From the NCBI RefSeq assembly GCF_008728835.1, contig NZ_CP042582.1, positions 3,251,001 through 3,315,000 of the forward strand: a stretch of DNA of 64,000 nt. The letters are read 5' to 3'. Positions 34,632 through 44,838 of this stretch are shown here, in pieces. A program made the translations under genes and the position numbers. The notes under the pieces are model-generated. The model worked only from the letters and a program-made list of their open reading frames with translations, was not told the DNA's origin and ran no database searches. This DNA is from Hypericibacter adhaerens (GTDB lineage Bacteria; Pseudomonadota; Alphaproteobacteria; Dongiales; Dongiaceae). Numbering within the stretch: the first letter of the stretch is position 1; each line of letters opens with the position of its first letter.

Positions 34632-36326
<1,695 letters not shown>

Positions 36327-36752
36327 CTCGTCCCCCTGCTGTTCTGTCGTGACGGCGAGGGGTTGGCTCCCCTCACTGGGGCGGACCGGCTCGCCGACCG
36401 GTCTTCTTTCTCCAGGATAAGCTTCTTGGCGCCGGGAGAAAGGCGCGATTTTTTCGCGGGACATCATGGGCTTGACTGCCGACGGTCAAATTCCGGACTG
36501 AGGCGTGCGAGCCTGCTGTGGCAACTCTCGGTCATGGGGCCTGGCACATTGCCCCGGGCCTGAGAGTTTCCCGACAATCGATCCCGGCGATCGACCTCGT
36601 CGCGATCGGCATTAGAATTTCTAGGCCGCCCTTCAAGAAAGGATCGATTCTCCGAAGACCGGCAATGGTCTTCTCTCTATCCGACGAGATGGCCGACCGA
36701 ATCGGCCCGCAACCGCATCTCGAAGCGTCACTCCCGACAGTGAGGTTTTCCC
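36327..36752. other. Intergenic region with one hairpin, no gene recognised
   Basis: About 426 bases upstream of the acyl-CoA synthetase. CTTTCTCC (36406-36413) and GGAGAAAG (36435-36442) can pair, and a short CGCGA/TCGCG hairpin with a T-rich loop follows. I see no coding signal on either strand. The promoter of the synthetase must lie here. Confidence 0.4.
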
Positions 36753-36938
36753 ATGATGCATCTCGACCTCGCCCTCTTGGCACTCGACGACCAGTACAAG
36801 GACGACGACCAGCACGCCCGGCTTCGCTCCGACCTCGAGGCGATGCTCTGGTCGGACGAGCCTTCGCTCGGCAGCGTCCTCGCCGTCGGCGCGGCGTTCG
36901 TCCTCGCGGGACTGCTTTGGGCCGTAAGCAGCGCTTGA
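36753..36938 (+). CDS. Small predicted single-pass membrane protein
   Basis: A 61-residue protein that I do not recognise. The N-terminal two thirds are acidic and polar (DDQYKDDDQHARLRSDLEAM), and residues about 41-60 form one hydrophobic helix (SVLAVGAAFVLAGLLWAV). Two ATG codons in tandem follow GTGAGG at a good distance, supporting translation. It is monocistronic, between the acyl-CoA synthetase promoter region and the SAM-II riboswitch. It could be a chance open frame, but the ribosome-binding site and clear transmembrane pattern favour a real gene. Confidence 0.5.
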   Translation: MMHLDLALLALDDQYKDDDQHARLRSDLEAMLWSDEPSLGSVLAVGAAFVLAGLLWAVSSA

Positions 36939-37104
36939 CGCGCGGATCGCGCGGAATTGTCGCGGGCGCCCCATATCGCCACGATCGCGCCGCGAGAGCG
37001 GCCTCTCGCCGCCATCGCAACTCAGCAATGCGTCGATCTCATGCGGCGACGCGGCCTTCGAAGTTGACCCGCACGCATCACCGTCCTATGTCTCACCCAT
37101 CAAT

Positions 37105-37156
37105 AAGCGCCGATTTGATGATCAGCTTGCGGGCGCTCTAGAAATTCCGCTAAAGC
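37105..37156 (+). promoter_or_regulatory. SAM-II riboswitch upstream of metNIQ
   Basis: A 52-base element fits the SAM-II (metA motif) class, a compact pseudoknot common in alphaproteobacteria. AGCGCC (37106-37111) pairs with GGCGCT (37132-37137) as P1; the loop begins GATTTGA and ends with a CTTGC run; after P1 comes GAAATTCCGCTAAAGCG, with the conserved GCUAAAG that binds SAM in the pseudoknot. A terminator follows at 37163-37192, so high SAM would stop transcription of the methionine importer. Confidence 0.85.
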
Positions 37157-37162
37157 GAAGCC

Positions 37163-37192
37163 TCCGCCCGGCTTTGCTGTGGCGGATTTCTT
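37163..37192 (+). terminator. Intrinsic terminator of the SAM-II leader
   Basis: TCCGCC (37163-37168) pairs with GGCGGA (37181-37186), followed at once by TTTCTT. It lies between the riboswitch and the metN start, as expected for a transcriptional switch, and argues for the metN start at 37229 rather than the ATG at 37193 directly after the U-tract. Confidence 0.7.
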
Positions 37193-37228
37193 ATGCCCGC
37201 CAGCCGGTCGCGAACAAGCGAGGTTGGC

Positions 37229-38398
37229 ATGCCTTCCCTTTCCCGTCCGGTTCCCGTGGCCCGCTTGCATGGCCCCGTCGAGGCCGCGCCCGCGCCACAG
37301 GCGGCCGTCGTGACGCCGACACCCGCGGCGGCCGAGAACGACGCGCGCCTGCCCCTGATCCGGCTGCGCGCACTGAACAAGAGCTTTCAGACCGGGACCC
37401 GCGAGGTCGTGGCGCTGAAGGATGTCTCGATCGATGTGAGGGAGGGGGAGATCCTCGGCATCATCGGGCGCAGCGGCGCCGGCAAAAGCACGCTCCTGCG
37501 CTGCATCAACGGCCTCGAGCGGCCGCAGGGCGGCGAGGTCCTGGTCGACGGCACGAATGTGAGCCGGCTGAACGATGCCGGGCTCGCCGCCCTCCGGCAG
37601 CGGATCGGCATGATCTTCCAGCATTTCAACCTGCTTTCCTCGCGCACCGCGTTCGGCAATGTGGCGCTGCCCCTGGAGCTCGCCGGCCATGGCCGCGCGG
37701 AGATCGAGGCCCGCGTATCGGAGCTGCTCGAGCTGGTCGGGCTCGCCGACAAGCACGACAGCTATCCGGCGCGGCTTTCGGGCGGCCAGAAGCAGCGCGT
37801 CGGCATCGCCCGCGCGCTCGCCACCGCGCCCCGCATCCTGCTCTGCGACGAGGCCACCTCGGCCCTCGACCCGGAGACCACGCGGCAGATCCTGGCGCTC
37901 CTGGGCGACATCAACCGTAAGCTCGGCCTCACCATCGTGCTGATCACGCACGAGATGGCGGTGGTTCGCGATCTTTGCGACCGCATGGTGGTGCTGGATC
38001 AGGGGCGCATCGTCGAGCAGGGGCCGGTGGCCGAGGTTTTCGCGCGGCCGCAAAGCGAGGTCACGCGCAGCCTGCTGCAGGATGTGCTGCCGGACCTGCC
38101 CGCGGCGCTGGCGAAGCGTCTGTCGCCGGTGGCGCAGCCGGGCAGCCAGCCGCTGCTGCGGGTGCGCTTCTCCGGTGCCGCCGCCGGCGAACCCGTGATC
38201 GCCGAGCTGGCGCGCCGTTTCGATGTGCCGGCCTCGATCCTCCATGGCGCGATCGAGATCATCAAGGACATGCCGGTCGGTGTGCTGATCCTGGCTCTGC
38301 CCGCGACGACGGCGCAGCCGCTTGCGACCCTCATCGACTACTTGCGCGAACGCACGACTTCCGTGGAGCTGATCGGCCATGTCCTCCCCGCTCATTGA
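37229..38398 (+). CDS. metN: Methionine ABC transporter ATP-binding protein MetN
   Basis: A 389-residue ATPase with a C-terminal NIL regulatory domain. Walker A GRSGAGKST, Q-loop FQHFNLLSS, signature LSGGQKQR, Walker B ILLCDEATSALD and switch ITHEM are all present. The NIL domain (about 300-389) binds methionine and gives trans-inhibition in MetN. An unusual Ala/Pro-rich stretch of about 40 residues precedes the ATPase core. The start is ATG at 37229 with GAGG five bases upstream. It is controlled by the SAM-II riboswitch and leads metNIQ. Confidence 0.92.
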   Translation: MPSLSRPVPVARLHGPVEAAPAPQAAVVTPTPAAAENDARLPLIRLRALNKSFQTGTREVVALKDVSIDVREGEILGIIGRSGAGKSTLLRCINGLERPQGGEVLVDGTNVSRLNDAGLAALRQRIGMIFQHFNLLSSRTAFGNVALPLELAGHGRAEIEARVSELLELVGLADKHDSYPARLSGGQKQRVGIARALATAPRILLCDEATSALDPETTRQILALLGDINRKLGLTIVLITHEMAVVRDLCDRMVVLDQGRIVEQGPVAEVFARPQSEVTRSLLQDVLPDLPAALAKRLSPVAQPGSQPLLRVRFSGAAAGEPVIAELARRFDVPASILHGAIEIIKDMPVGVLILALPATTAQPLATLIDYLRERTTSVELIGHVLPAH

Positions 38399-39035
38399 TC
38401 TCTTCATCAGATCGCTGGGCGAAACGGCGCTCATGGTGTCGGCCTCGAGCCTGGCGACGCTCGTCATCGGCCTGCCGATCGCGGTGCTGCTGGTGGTGAC
38501 GGGACCGGGCGGGCTGGTACGGGCTCCCCTCCTCAATCGCTTCTCGGGCTGGGTGGTCAATGGCTTCCGCTCGACGCCCTTCATCATCCTGCTGGTGGCG
38601 CTGATCCCGGTGACGCGGCTCATCGTCGGCACCTCGATCGGCACCGTGGCGGCGATCGTGCCGCTTTCGATCGCCGCCATCCCCTTCTATGCGCGCGTCG
38701 CCGAGGTGGCGCTGCGCGAGGTCGATCGCGGCCTCGTCGAGGCGGTCCAGGCGATGGGCGGGCATCGGCGCGATATCGTTTTCAAGGTGCTGATCCCCGA
38801 GGCCCTGCCGGGTCTCGTCGGCGGCCTTACCATCACCATCGTGGCCCTGATCGGCCAGTCGGCGATGGCGGGAGCGGTCGGCGGCGGCGGCCTCGGCGAT
38901 CTCGCCATTCGCTACGGCTATCAGCGCTTCGATACGACCGTGATGGCGGCCGTGATCGTCATCCTGATCGCCCTCGTCTCGGGCGTGCAGCTGGCGGGCG
39001 ACCGCCTGGCCAAGCGCCTCAACCGGCGGGCCTGA
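38379..39035 (+). CDS. metI: Methionine ABC transporter permease MetI
   Basis: A 218-residue membrane protein with five helices. NGFRSTPFIILLVALIPVTR and the coupling loop LVEAVQAMGGHRRDIVFKVLIPEAL are diagnostic of MetI. The start overlaps metN by 20 bases, so translation is coupled. It works as a homodimer with two MetN copies. Confidence 0.93.
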   Translation: MSSPLIDLFIRSLGETALMVSASSLATLVIGLPIAVLLVVTGPGGLVRAPLLNRFSGWVVNGFRSTPFIILLVALIPVTRLIVGTSIGTVAAIVPLSIAAIPFYARVAEVALREVDRGLVEAVQAMGGHRRDIVFKVLIPEALPGLVGGLTITIVALIGQSAMAGAVGGGGLGDLAIRYGYQRFDTTVMAAVIVILIALVSGVQLAGDRLAKRLNRRA

Positions 39036-39093
39036 AGGCCCGCGCCTGCAACAACCGAACGCTTCAGCCTCCCTGTTGATAAGGAACCAGATC

Positions 39094-39912
39094 ATGACGT
39101 CTCGCATTTCGACATCGCGGCGCCGGGCCCTCCTCGGGGCCCTGTTCGCCGCTGCCGCCCTGACCCTGGGCGGATTGCCGGCCCATGCCACGGATCACCT
39201 CAAGGTCGGGATCATGAGCGGCCCCGAGGAGGAGATCCTCGCCGTGGTGAAGCAGGTCGCGGCCAAGGAAGGGCTCGATCTCGAGCTGGTGACCTTCAGC
39301 GACTATGTGCTGCCGAACGAGGCGCTCAACTCGGGCGAGCTCGACGCCAACGCCTTCCAGCATGTTCCCTATCTGGAGAACCAGATCAAGACGCGCGGCT
39401 ACAAGATCGTCGCCATCGGCAACACCATCGTGACGCCGATCGGCGCCTATTCGCATAAAGTGAAGAGCCTCGAGGAGCTGCCGGACGGCGCCAAGATCGG
39501 CATCCCGAACGACCCGACCAATGGCGGCCGGGCGCTGCTGCTGTTCCAGGCCAAGGGGCTGATCAAGCTGCGCGACGGCGTCGGCCTGCTGCCGACCCCG
39601 CTCGACGTGACCGAAAACCCGAAGCATCTGAGCTTCGTCGAGCTCGACGCGGCCCAGCTCGCCCGCGCGCTCGACGATGTCGACGCGGCCGTGATCAACA
39701 CCAACTACGCGCTCGAGGCCGGCCTCGACCCGGTCAAGGACGCGATCGCCATCGAGGCGCGGGAGAACAACCCCTACGCCAACGTGATCGCCGTGCGTGC
39801 TTCCGACAAGGACAACCCGGTCTTCCAGAAGCTGGTGCGCGCCTATGAATCGCCCGAGGTCGCGAAGTTCCTCGAGGAACGCTTCAAGGGCTCGACCCTG
39901 GCGGCCTGGTGA
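39094..39912 (+). CDS. metQ: Methionine ABC transporter substrate-binding protein MetQ
   Basis: A 272-residue NlpA-type binding protein. The N-terminal signal (SRRRALLGALFAAAALTLGG, cleavage near AHATD) lacks a lipobox Cys, so it should be released to the periplasm, unlike the lipoprotein of E. coli. Family marks include DVDAAVINTNYALEAGLDP and PNEALNSGELDANAFQHVPY. ATG at 39094 follows AAGGAACC. A strong terminator 45 bases downstream closes the operon. Confidence 0.93.
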   Translation: MTSRISTSRRRALLGALFAAAALTLGGLPAHATDHLKVGIMSGPEEEILAVVKQVAAKEGLDLELVTFSDYVLPNEALNSGELDANAFQHVPYLENQIKTRGYKIVAIGNTIVTPIGAYSHKVKSLEELPDGAKIGIPNDPTNGGRALLLFQAKGLIKLRDGVGLLPTPLDVTENPKHLSFVELDAAQLARALDDVDAAVINTNYALEAGLDPVKDAIAIEARENNPYANVIAVRASDKDNPVFQKLVRAYESPEVAKFLEERFKGSTLAAW

Positions 39913-39956
39913 TCGCCTTTCGCTGACCACCGGCCTTCGGCGATCGAGGGCCAACC

Positions 39957-40001
39957 GCATCGCCACCCTGGTCCCTCCCCCAGGGTGGCGATGCTTGTTT
40001 T
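39957..40001 (+). terminator. Terminator of the metNIQ operon
   Basis: A 14-bp perfect stem (39957-39970 with 39981-39994) around a 10-base loop, followed by TTGTTTTG. Confidence 0.85.
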
Positions 40002-40026
40002 GAGCAAGGGTAAAGGAATGCAGATG

Positions 40027-40368
40027 CTAACGACGTGCGGCGGCCCCGCATTCCGCGCAGAGTTTTGCGCGCGGTGTCCGCAGGGGCTTGCCGCAAACCT
40101 CACAGGGCGATCCAAATAACGAGAGCCTATGGTGCCAGAGAGCATCGATACTGGTCGCTCGCACACCCGTTATCTCAAAGTATCGCTGGAGGGCTGGATG
40201 ACTAAAGGCCTTCATCCTTTCCTCGTCAAAGGGTGCCGCATTTGCCTGACGGTAATGCTGCATTGCGTATATACCATTCAGCAACAGCGGCTGAATTTCA
40301 CCCCACTCATGCTCATCCAGCATCGGAATGTCGGCCCTGCAACGCCAGCAATATAGCGTCTTCGCCAT
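40027..40368 (-). CDS. Hypothetical protein with three CxxC motifs
   Basis: A 113-residue protein of no known family. Three CxxC pairs (Cys7/10, Cys89/92, Cys104/107) suggest at least one zinc ribbon, formed by the last two, with the first pair possibly completing a second site. The middle segment is helical (LLLNGIYAMQHYRQANAAPF). Its base composition is less GC-rich than the neighbours, which hints at transfer. It lies between the metNIQ terminator and the PAQR gene and is probably monocistronic. Confidence 0.65.
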   Translation of the reverse strand: MAKTLYCWRCRADIPMLDEHEWGEIQPLLLNGIYAMQHYRQANAAPFDEERMKAFSHPALQRYFEITGVRATSIDALWHHRLSLFGSPCEVCGKPLRTPRAKLCAECGAAARR

Positions 40369-40404
40369 TGCGTTGCCTGCCGCGCAGCCTCCCGGGCCGA
40401 GCTG

Positions 40405-41073
40405 TCAGCTCAGGTTGAAGACGACCGCCGCGTAGTGGCAGACGGCCGCGCCCAGCACCAGCGCGTGCCAGATCGCGTTCTGGAAGCGCAGGCTGCGCCA
40501 GAGATGGAAGGTCACGCCCAGCGAATAGAGCAGCCCGCCGATCAGCAGCAGGATGAGAACGGCGGGATGGAGCGCGCCGAGGAGCGGCCGGAGCGCGGCC
40601 AGCACGGTCCATCCCAGCGCCAGATAGAGCAGCACGGCATAGCGCTCGATGCGGTGCGGCATGGTGAGCTTGGCGATGGCCCCCAGGATGGCGCCGCCCC
40701 AGACGATGGCCGCGAGCCAGATCGACCAGGCGCCGTCGAGCCGGCCCAGCGTAAAGGGCGAATAGGTGCCGGCGATCATCACGAAAATCGCGGCATGATC
40801 CAGCCGGCGCAGGAACTCGCGCCGCGGCGACATCAAAGCGAGATTGTAGGTCGCGGAGCAGATCAGCATCGCCAGCAGCCCGATCACATAGAGGATGGTG
40901 GCGATCAGGCCTGCCGGCCCCGCGATCCGGGCGGCAAAGGTCAGCAGCAGCACGCCGCCAACCACGCCGAAGGTCACGCCGATCGTATGGATGACGCGGT
41001 CGGCGGCAATCTCGGTATCGTCATAGGGCCGTTCCACGCCCTCATCCTGCGGGAGCGGCCGCCGCCTGTCCAT
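40405..41073 (-). CDS. PAQR/hemolysin III family membrane protein (TrhA-like)
   Basis: A 222-residue, seven-helix membrane protein of the PAQR superfamily, whose bacterial members (YqfA/TrhA, HlyIII) affect membrane homeostasis. The zinc-site residues of the family are visible: Ser and the His-x3-Asp-type motif in RRLDHAAIFVMIAGTYSPF, and the C-terminal His pair in FQNAIWHALVLGAAVCHY. The start is ATG at 41073 with CGGGAG-like purines upstream absent, so it is less certain. No operon partner. Confidence 0.88.
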   Translation of the reverse strand: MDRRRPLPQDEGVERPYDDTEIAADRVIHTIGVTFGVVGGVLLLTFAARIAGPAGLIATILYVIGLLAMLICSATYNLALMSPRREFLRRLDHAAIFVMIAGTYSPFTLGRLDGAWSIWLAAIVWGGAILGAIAKLTMPHRIERYAVLLYLALGWTVLAALRPLLGALHPAVLILLLIGGLLYSLGVTFHLWRSLRFQNAIWHALVLGAAVCHYAAVVFNLS

Positions 41074-41386
41074 GGCAGCCTTGCGAGGCCGGCCGGGAAA
41101 CGGGATTTAATGTCTTCGCCCGCTGGCTCGGGTTCCCGTGCGGTGATAGTCTTCCGGTCCGGCCGACCTCTCGATGGCGCTGCTTGTGACCGGATGACGA
41201 TGCTCTTGCGCCAGGAGCACGGGCTCATCTGAGCCGGTATTGTTCTTGAGGACCATGGCGCGGGTCCGGCTCGATCGAGCGGATGCCAGGTGCCTCGTCT
41301 TCCGTGACAGTGCCGAACAACACGAGGGCCGCGTCAGCTTGTCTCCCAGTCCCGACCTTCCCCAGAACGACGACGCGGGCACGACC

Positions 41387-42502
41387 ATGGACAGGCCCAT
41401 GGCGTCGAAAGCCGAACCGGCGACCCCAGCGGCGAAGCCGACCGAAACCCAGCCTCCTGCCGCCTCCCCGCCCCCACAGCCGCCGCCTGCAACCTCGTCG
41501 TCCGCCACAAAGCCGAAGCGCGCAGGCCCCACCGCCGTCATCGTCGCCTTGATCACCCTCGCCATCGTCGGACTGTCGGGCTGGTATCTGGCGCGACCGG
41601 CACCGCTGTTCATCCAGGGCGAAGCCGACAGCACGCGTATCGACATCGCGGCGCGCGTCGACGGCCGGATTCTGAAGATCCCCGTCGCCCGCGGCCAGGA
41701 TGTCGGAGCCGGCACCGCGCTGCTGCAGATCGACAATCCCGAGCTGGTCGCCCGATACAACGAGGCGATCGCCGCCAAAGGCGTTGCCGATGCCGAGCTG
41801 GCCCGGATCTATGCCGGCACGCGCGAGGAAACCGTCGCGGCGCGGAAAGCCCAGATCGACCGCCTGTCCGCCGACGTCACCCTCGCGCAAGTGACCTACG
41901 AACGCGTCCGCAAGCTCGTGACGACCAAGGACGCCTCCCAGCAGCAGCTGGATCAAGCCACGGCTGCCCTTCAGGTCGCCCAGCGCGCCCTCGATCAGGG
42001 GAAGCTCTCCTACGAGGAAGCGCTCAACGGCTTCACGCCGGAAGAAGTCAAGATCGCCGAGGCCAAGGTCACCCAGGCCGCCGCGGCGGTGGAAACGCTG
42101 AAGGCGCTGGTCGACCAGATGGTGGTGACGGCGCCGCTGGCGACGCAGATCTATGAGATCAATGTCGAGCAGGGAGAGGTCGTGGCGCCCGGCATTCCCC
42201 TTCTGTCGCTCGTCGATCTGAACGATCTCTGGCTGCGGTTCGATCTCCGCGAGGACCTCGTCCGCGATCTCAAGATCGGCGACACGATCACCGTCCGCAT
42301 CCCGGCCCTCGGCAACCGCGAGGTCGTCACCGAGGTCAGGCTGATCGCGGCGAAAGGCGAATATGCGGATTGGCGCGCCACGCGGGCGACCGGCGATTTC
42401 GATCTGCGCACATTCGCCATCCGCGCCTATCCGGTCGAGAAGGTTGCGGGGTTGCGCCCGGGCATGAGCGCTTATGTCGACTGGAGCGGCCGCCGGCAAT
42501 GA
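41387..42502 (+). CDS. HlyD family membrane-fusion/adaptor protein (first of two)
   Basis: About 371 residues. A Pro/Ala-rich cytoplasmic lead is followed by one membrane helix (about 48-66) and a periplasmic adaptor: a biotinyl-lipoyl-like hairpin (RIDIAARVDGRILKIPVARG), a long coiled coil (about 130-240, rich in Ala, Gln, Lys), and the beta-barrel (VVAPGIPLLSLVDLNDLWLR). It would bridge an inner-membrane transporter to the envelope. The start is uncertain: ATG 41387 fits the protein, but the frame is open to an ATG at 41255 with GAGG nearby. It overlaps the permease gene by four bases (ATGA). Confidence 0.86.
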   Translation: MDRPMASKAEPATPAAKPTETQPPAASPPPQPPPATSSSATKPKRAGPTAVIVALITLAIVGLSGWYLARPAPLFIQGEADSTRIDIAARVDGRILKIPVARGQDVGAGTALLQIDNPELVARYNEAIAAKGVADAELARIYAGTREETVAARKAQIDRLSADVTLAQVTYERVRKLVTTKDASQQQLDQATAALQVAQRALDQGKLSYEEALNGFTPEEVKIAEAKVTQAAAAVETLKALVDQMVVTAPLATQIYEINVEQGEVVAPGIPLLSLVDLNDLWLRFDLREDLVRDLKIGDTITVRIPALGNREVVTEVRLIAAKGEYADWRATRATGDFDLRTFAIRAYPVEKVAGLRPGMSAYVDWSGRRQ

Positions 42503-44838
42503 CACGGATGCCGGCCCCCGGTTTCCTTCTCGTCGCCACCCGCGAGCTGCGCTGGATCGTGCGGGACAGGGTGGCGCTGTTCCTGATCCTCGGCGTCCCG
42601 CTCATCGCCTTCGCCATCCTCAGCCTCACCTTCAGCAGCGCCGTCATCCGCGGCCTCGATATCGTGGTCGTCGATGCGGACCGGTCGCCGACCTCGCTGG
42701 CCTTCGTTCAGACCGTCGCGGCCGCGCCCGGCATCACGCTGCACCAGCGCGCCGACGATCTTGCGGCCGCCATGCATGCGATCCGATCCGGCGGGGCGAT
42801 CGCCGCGGTCTATATCCCCGAGAACTTCGAGCGCGACCTGAAGGCCGGACGCCGCCCGCAGATCTCGATCTTCTACAACACCCAGTTCCTGACCCCGGGC
42901 AATTCCGCAGCGAAAGCCCTGCAGGACGCGGTTCGCGACGCCATCGCCGCTGTCGCCCCCGCGCGGCCGGAGCTGCCGATGACGGTCGGAACGCTGGTCG
43001 TGGAACCCTATGTCCTGACCAACCCGGCCCTCAACTATGCGCAGTTCCTGCTGCGCGCGGTCCTGCCGACGGTCCTGCATGTGATCATCGGCGCCGCCGC
43101 CGCCTATTCGGTCGGCTCCGAATTTTCGCGCCGCAGCCTGCGGGCCTGGTTGCGCTGCGCCGGCGGCAGCCCGCTCGTGGCCATCGCCGGCAAGCTCGCG
43201 CCCCTGGCTGCGATTTTCATCGGGCTGATGGGCCTTGTCGCCGTGATCGTCCACGGCGCTCACGGCGTGCCGTTCCGCGGCGATTCCATGATGGTGGCCG
43301 TGTCCGCCTGCCTGCTGCTCGTCGCCTATCTCGGGCTCGGCTCCCTGATGGCGCTGCTCGCGCGCGACCTGCCGCTCGGCCTCAGCCTGACGGCCATTCT
43401 CTGCTCGCCGGCCTTCGGCTATGCCGGCGTCGGCTTTCCGGTGGTCGCCATGCTGCCCTTCGCCAAGGGCTGGGGCGTGATCCTTCCGCTGCGCTGGTAC
43501 ATCGAGGTGCTGTTCGATCAAGGCGCGCGCGGCGTCCCGGTCTCCGCCACCGCCCTTCCCTTTGCCGCCCTGGCCGGCCTGGCGATCCTCTATGCGGGCC
43601 TGGCCTGGTGGCGATTGTCGTCGCTCGCCGGCAAGCTGCCGCGAACAGCAGCGGCCCGAGCATCGATGCCGCCGCCGCGGCCGCAGCCCCGCGGGTTTGG
43701 CGCCGCCATCATCGGGGAAATCCGCTCTGTCCTCGGCAATCGCGGCGCCCTGGGCCTGATGGTGCTGGCGCCCATTCTCTACGGGGTGTTCTATCCGCAG
43801 CCTTATCTGGGCCAGACCCTCCGGAACCTTCCCCTGGCCGTGGTCGACCAGGACCGCAGCGAGCTCAGCCGCCAGCTCATCATGACGCTGGACGCGGATG
43901 CCGGCGTGAAAGTCGCCCTGCAGGCCGATACGCTGACCGAGGCCCAGGCCGCGCTCTACGACCGGAAGGTCTTCGGCATCCTGGAGATTCCGGTGGGCAC
44001 GGCGCGCGATCTGCTCAAGGGCGATCCGGCACGGTTGCCCGCCTATGTGGATGCGGCCTACCTGCTGATCTACCGGACGCTGCTCCAGGGCATCGGCGAA
44101 TCCGTCGCGGCCGTCAATGCCGGTCTCGCGACCCATGACGCGCGTGCCGGCGGCCTCGCCGATTCTCTGATGGCGGTGGCGAGCCCCGCCGCGATTCTGC
44201 CGGTTCCCCTGTTCAACCCCACCGGCGGCTATGCCAGCTATATCGTTCCCGCCGCCTTCATCCTGATCCTGCAACAGACCTTGCTGCTGGGCTCGGCCAT
44301 GCTGGCCGGCACCGCCCGCGAGCTGGGCGGCCGGGCGGCGCAGACGGCGCGCGGCTCGATCGGCGCTGTGGTCGCGCACGGGCTGGCCCATCTCGTCATC
44401 TACCTGCCGGCCTTGCTGCTCTATCTCGTGGTGCTACCGCGCATCTATGGATTCACGGCCGTCGGCCGGCTGCCGGATATGTTCCTGTTCGCCGCGACGT
44501 TCCTGCTGGCGACGAGCTTCATGGGGCAGGCCGTCGGCGCCTGGGTGAAGCATCGCGAGACCGCCGTGGTGCTCTTCATCGCGACCACCCTGCCGCAATT
44601 CTTCCTGGTCGGCGTCTCCTGGCCGGTCGAGGCGATTCCTTCGGCGCTGCGGAATGCGGGCTTGATCTTCCCGTCACAGCGCAGCATCGACGGGCTGGTG
44701 CATATCAACCAGATGGGCGCGACCCTCTCGGAAGTGTCGCATGACTGGCTCGCCGTCCTGGCGCTGGTCCTGCTGTATTTCCTGCTGGCGGTGCTCAGCA
44801 CGGGCCTCCATCGCTGGAGGGCGACCCGTGCCGCATAG
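42499..44838 (+). CDS. Double-length ABC-2 type permease
   Basis: A 779-residue membrane protein made of two ABC-2 permease units in one chain. Each half has an N-terminal helix, a large periplasmic domain (DIVVVDADRSPTSLAFVQ in half one, LAVVDQDRSELSRQLIM in half two, clearly homologous) and then five helices, as in YhhJ/YbhR-type exporters. The halves join through a Pro/Arg-rich linker near residues 385-400. Both HlyD genes overlap it, so three products should form one complex. No ATPase gene is in the operon or nearby, which is unusual for an ABC-2 exporter. Confidence 0.87.
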   Translation: MTRMPAPGFLLVATRELRWIVRDRVALFLILGVPLIAFAILSLTFSSAVIRGLDIVVVDADRSPTSLAFVQTVAAAPGITLHQRADDLAAAMHAIRSGGAIAAVYIPENFERDLKAGRRPQISIFYNTQFLTPGNSAAKALQDAVRDAIAAVAPARPELPMTVGTLVVEPYVLTNPALNYAQFLLRAVLPTVLHVIIGAAAAYSVGSEFSRRSLRAWLRCAGGSPLVAIAGKLAPLAAIFIGLMGLVAVIVHGAHGVPFRGDSMMVAVSACLLLVAYLGLGSLMALLARDLPLGLSLTAILCSPAFGYAGVGFPVVAMLPFAKGWGVILPLRWYIEVLFDQGARGVPVSATALPFAALAGLAILYAGLAWWRLSSLAGKLPRTAAARASMPPPRPQPRGFGAAIIGEIRSVLGNRGALGLMVLAPILYGVFYPQPYLGQTLRNLPLAVVDQDRSELSRQLIMTLDADAGVKVALQADTLTEAQAALYDRKVFGILEIPVGTARDLLKGDPARLPAYVDAAYLLIYRTLLQGIGESVAAVNAGLATHDARAGGLADSLMAVASPAAILPVPLFNPTGGYASYIVPAAFILILQQTLLLGSAMLAGTARELGGRAAQTARGSIGAVVAHGLAHLVIYLPALLLYLVVLPRIYGFTAVGRLPDMFLFAATFLLATSFMGQAVGAWVKHRETAVVLFIATTLPQFFLVGVSWPVEAIPSALRNAGLIFPSQRSIDGLVHINQMGATLSEVSHDWLAVLALVLLYFLLAVLSTGLHRWRATRAA

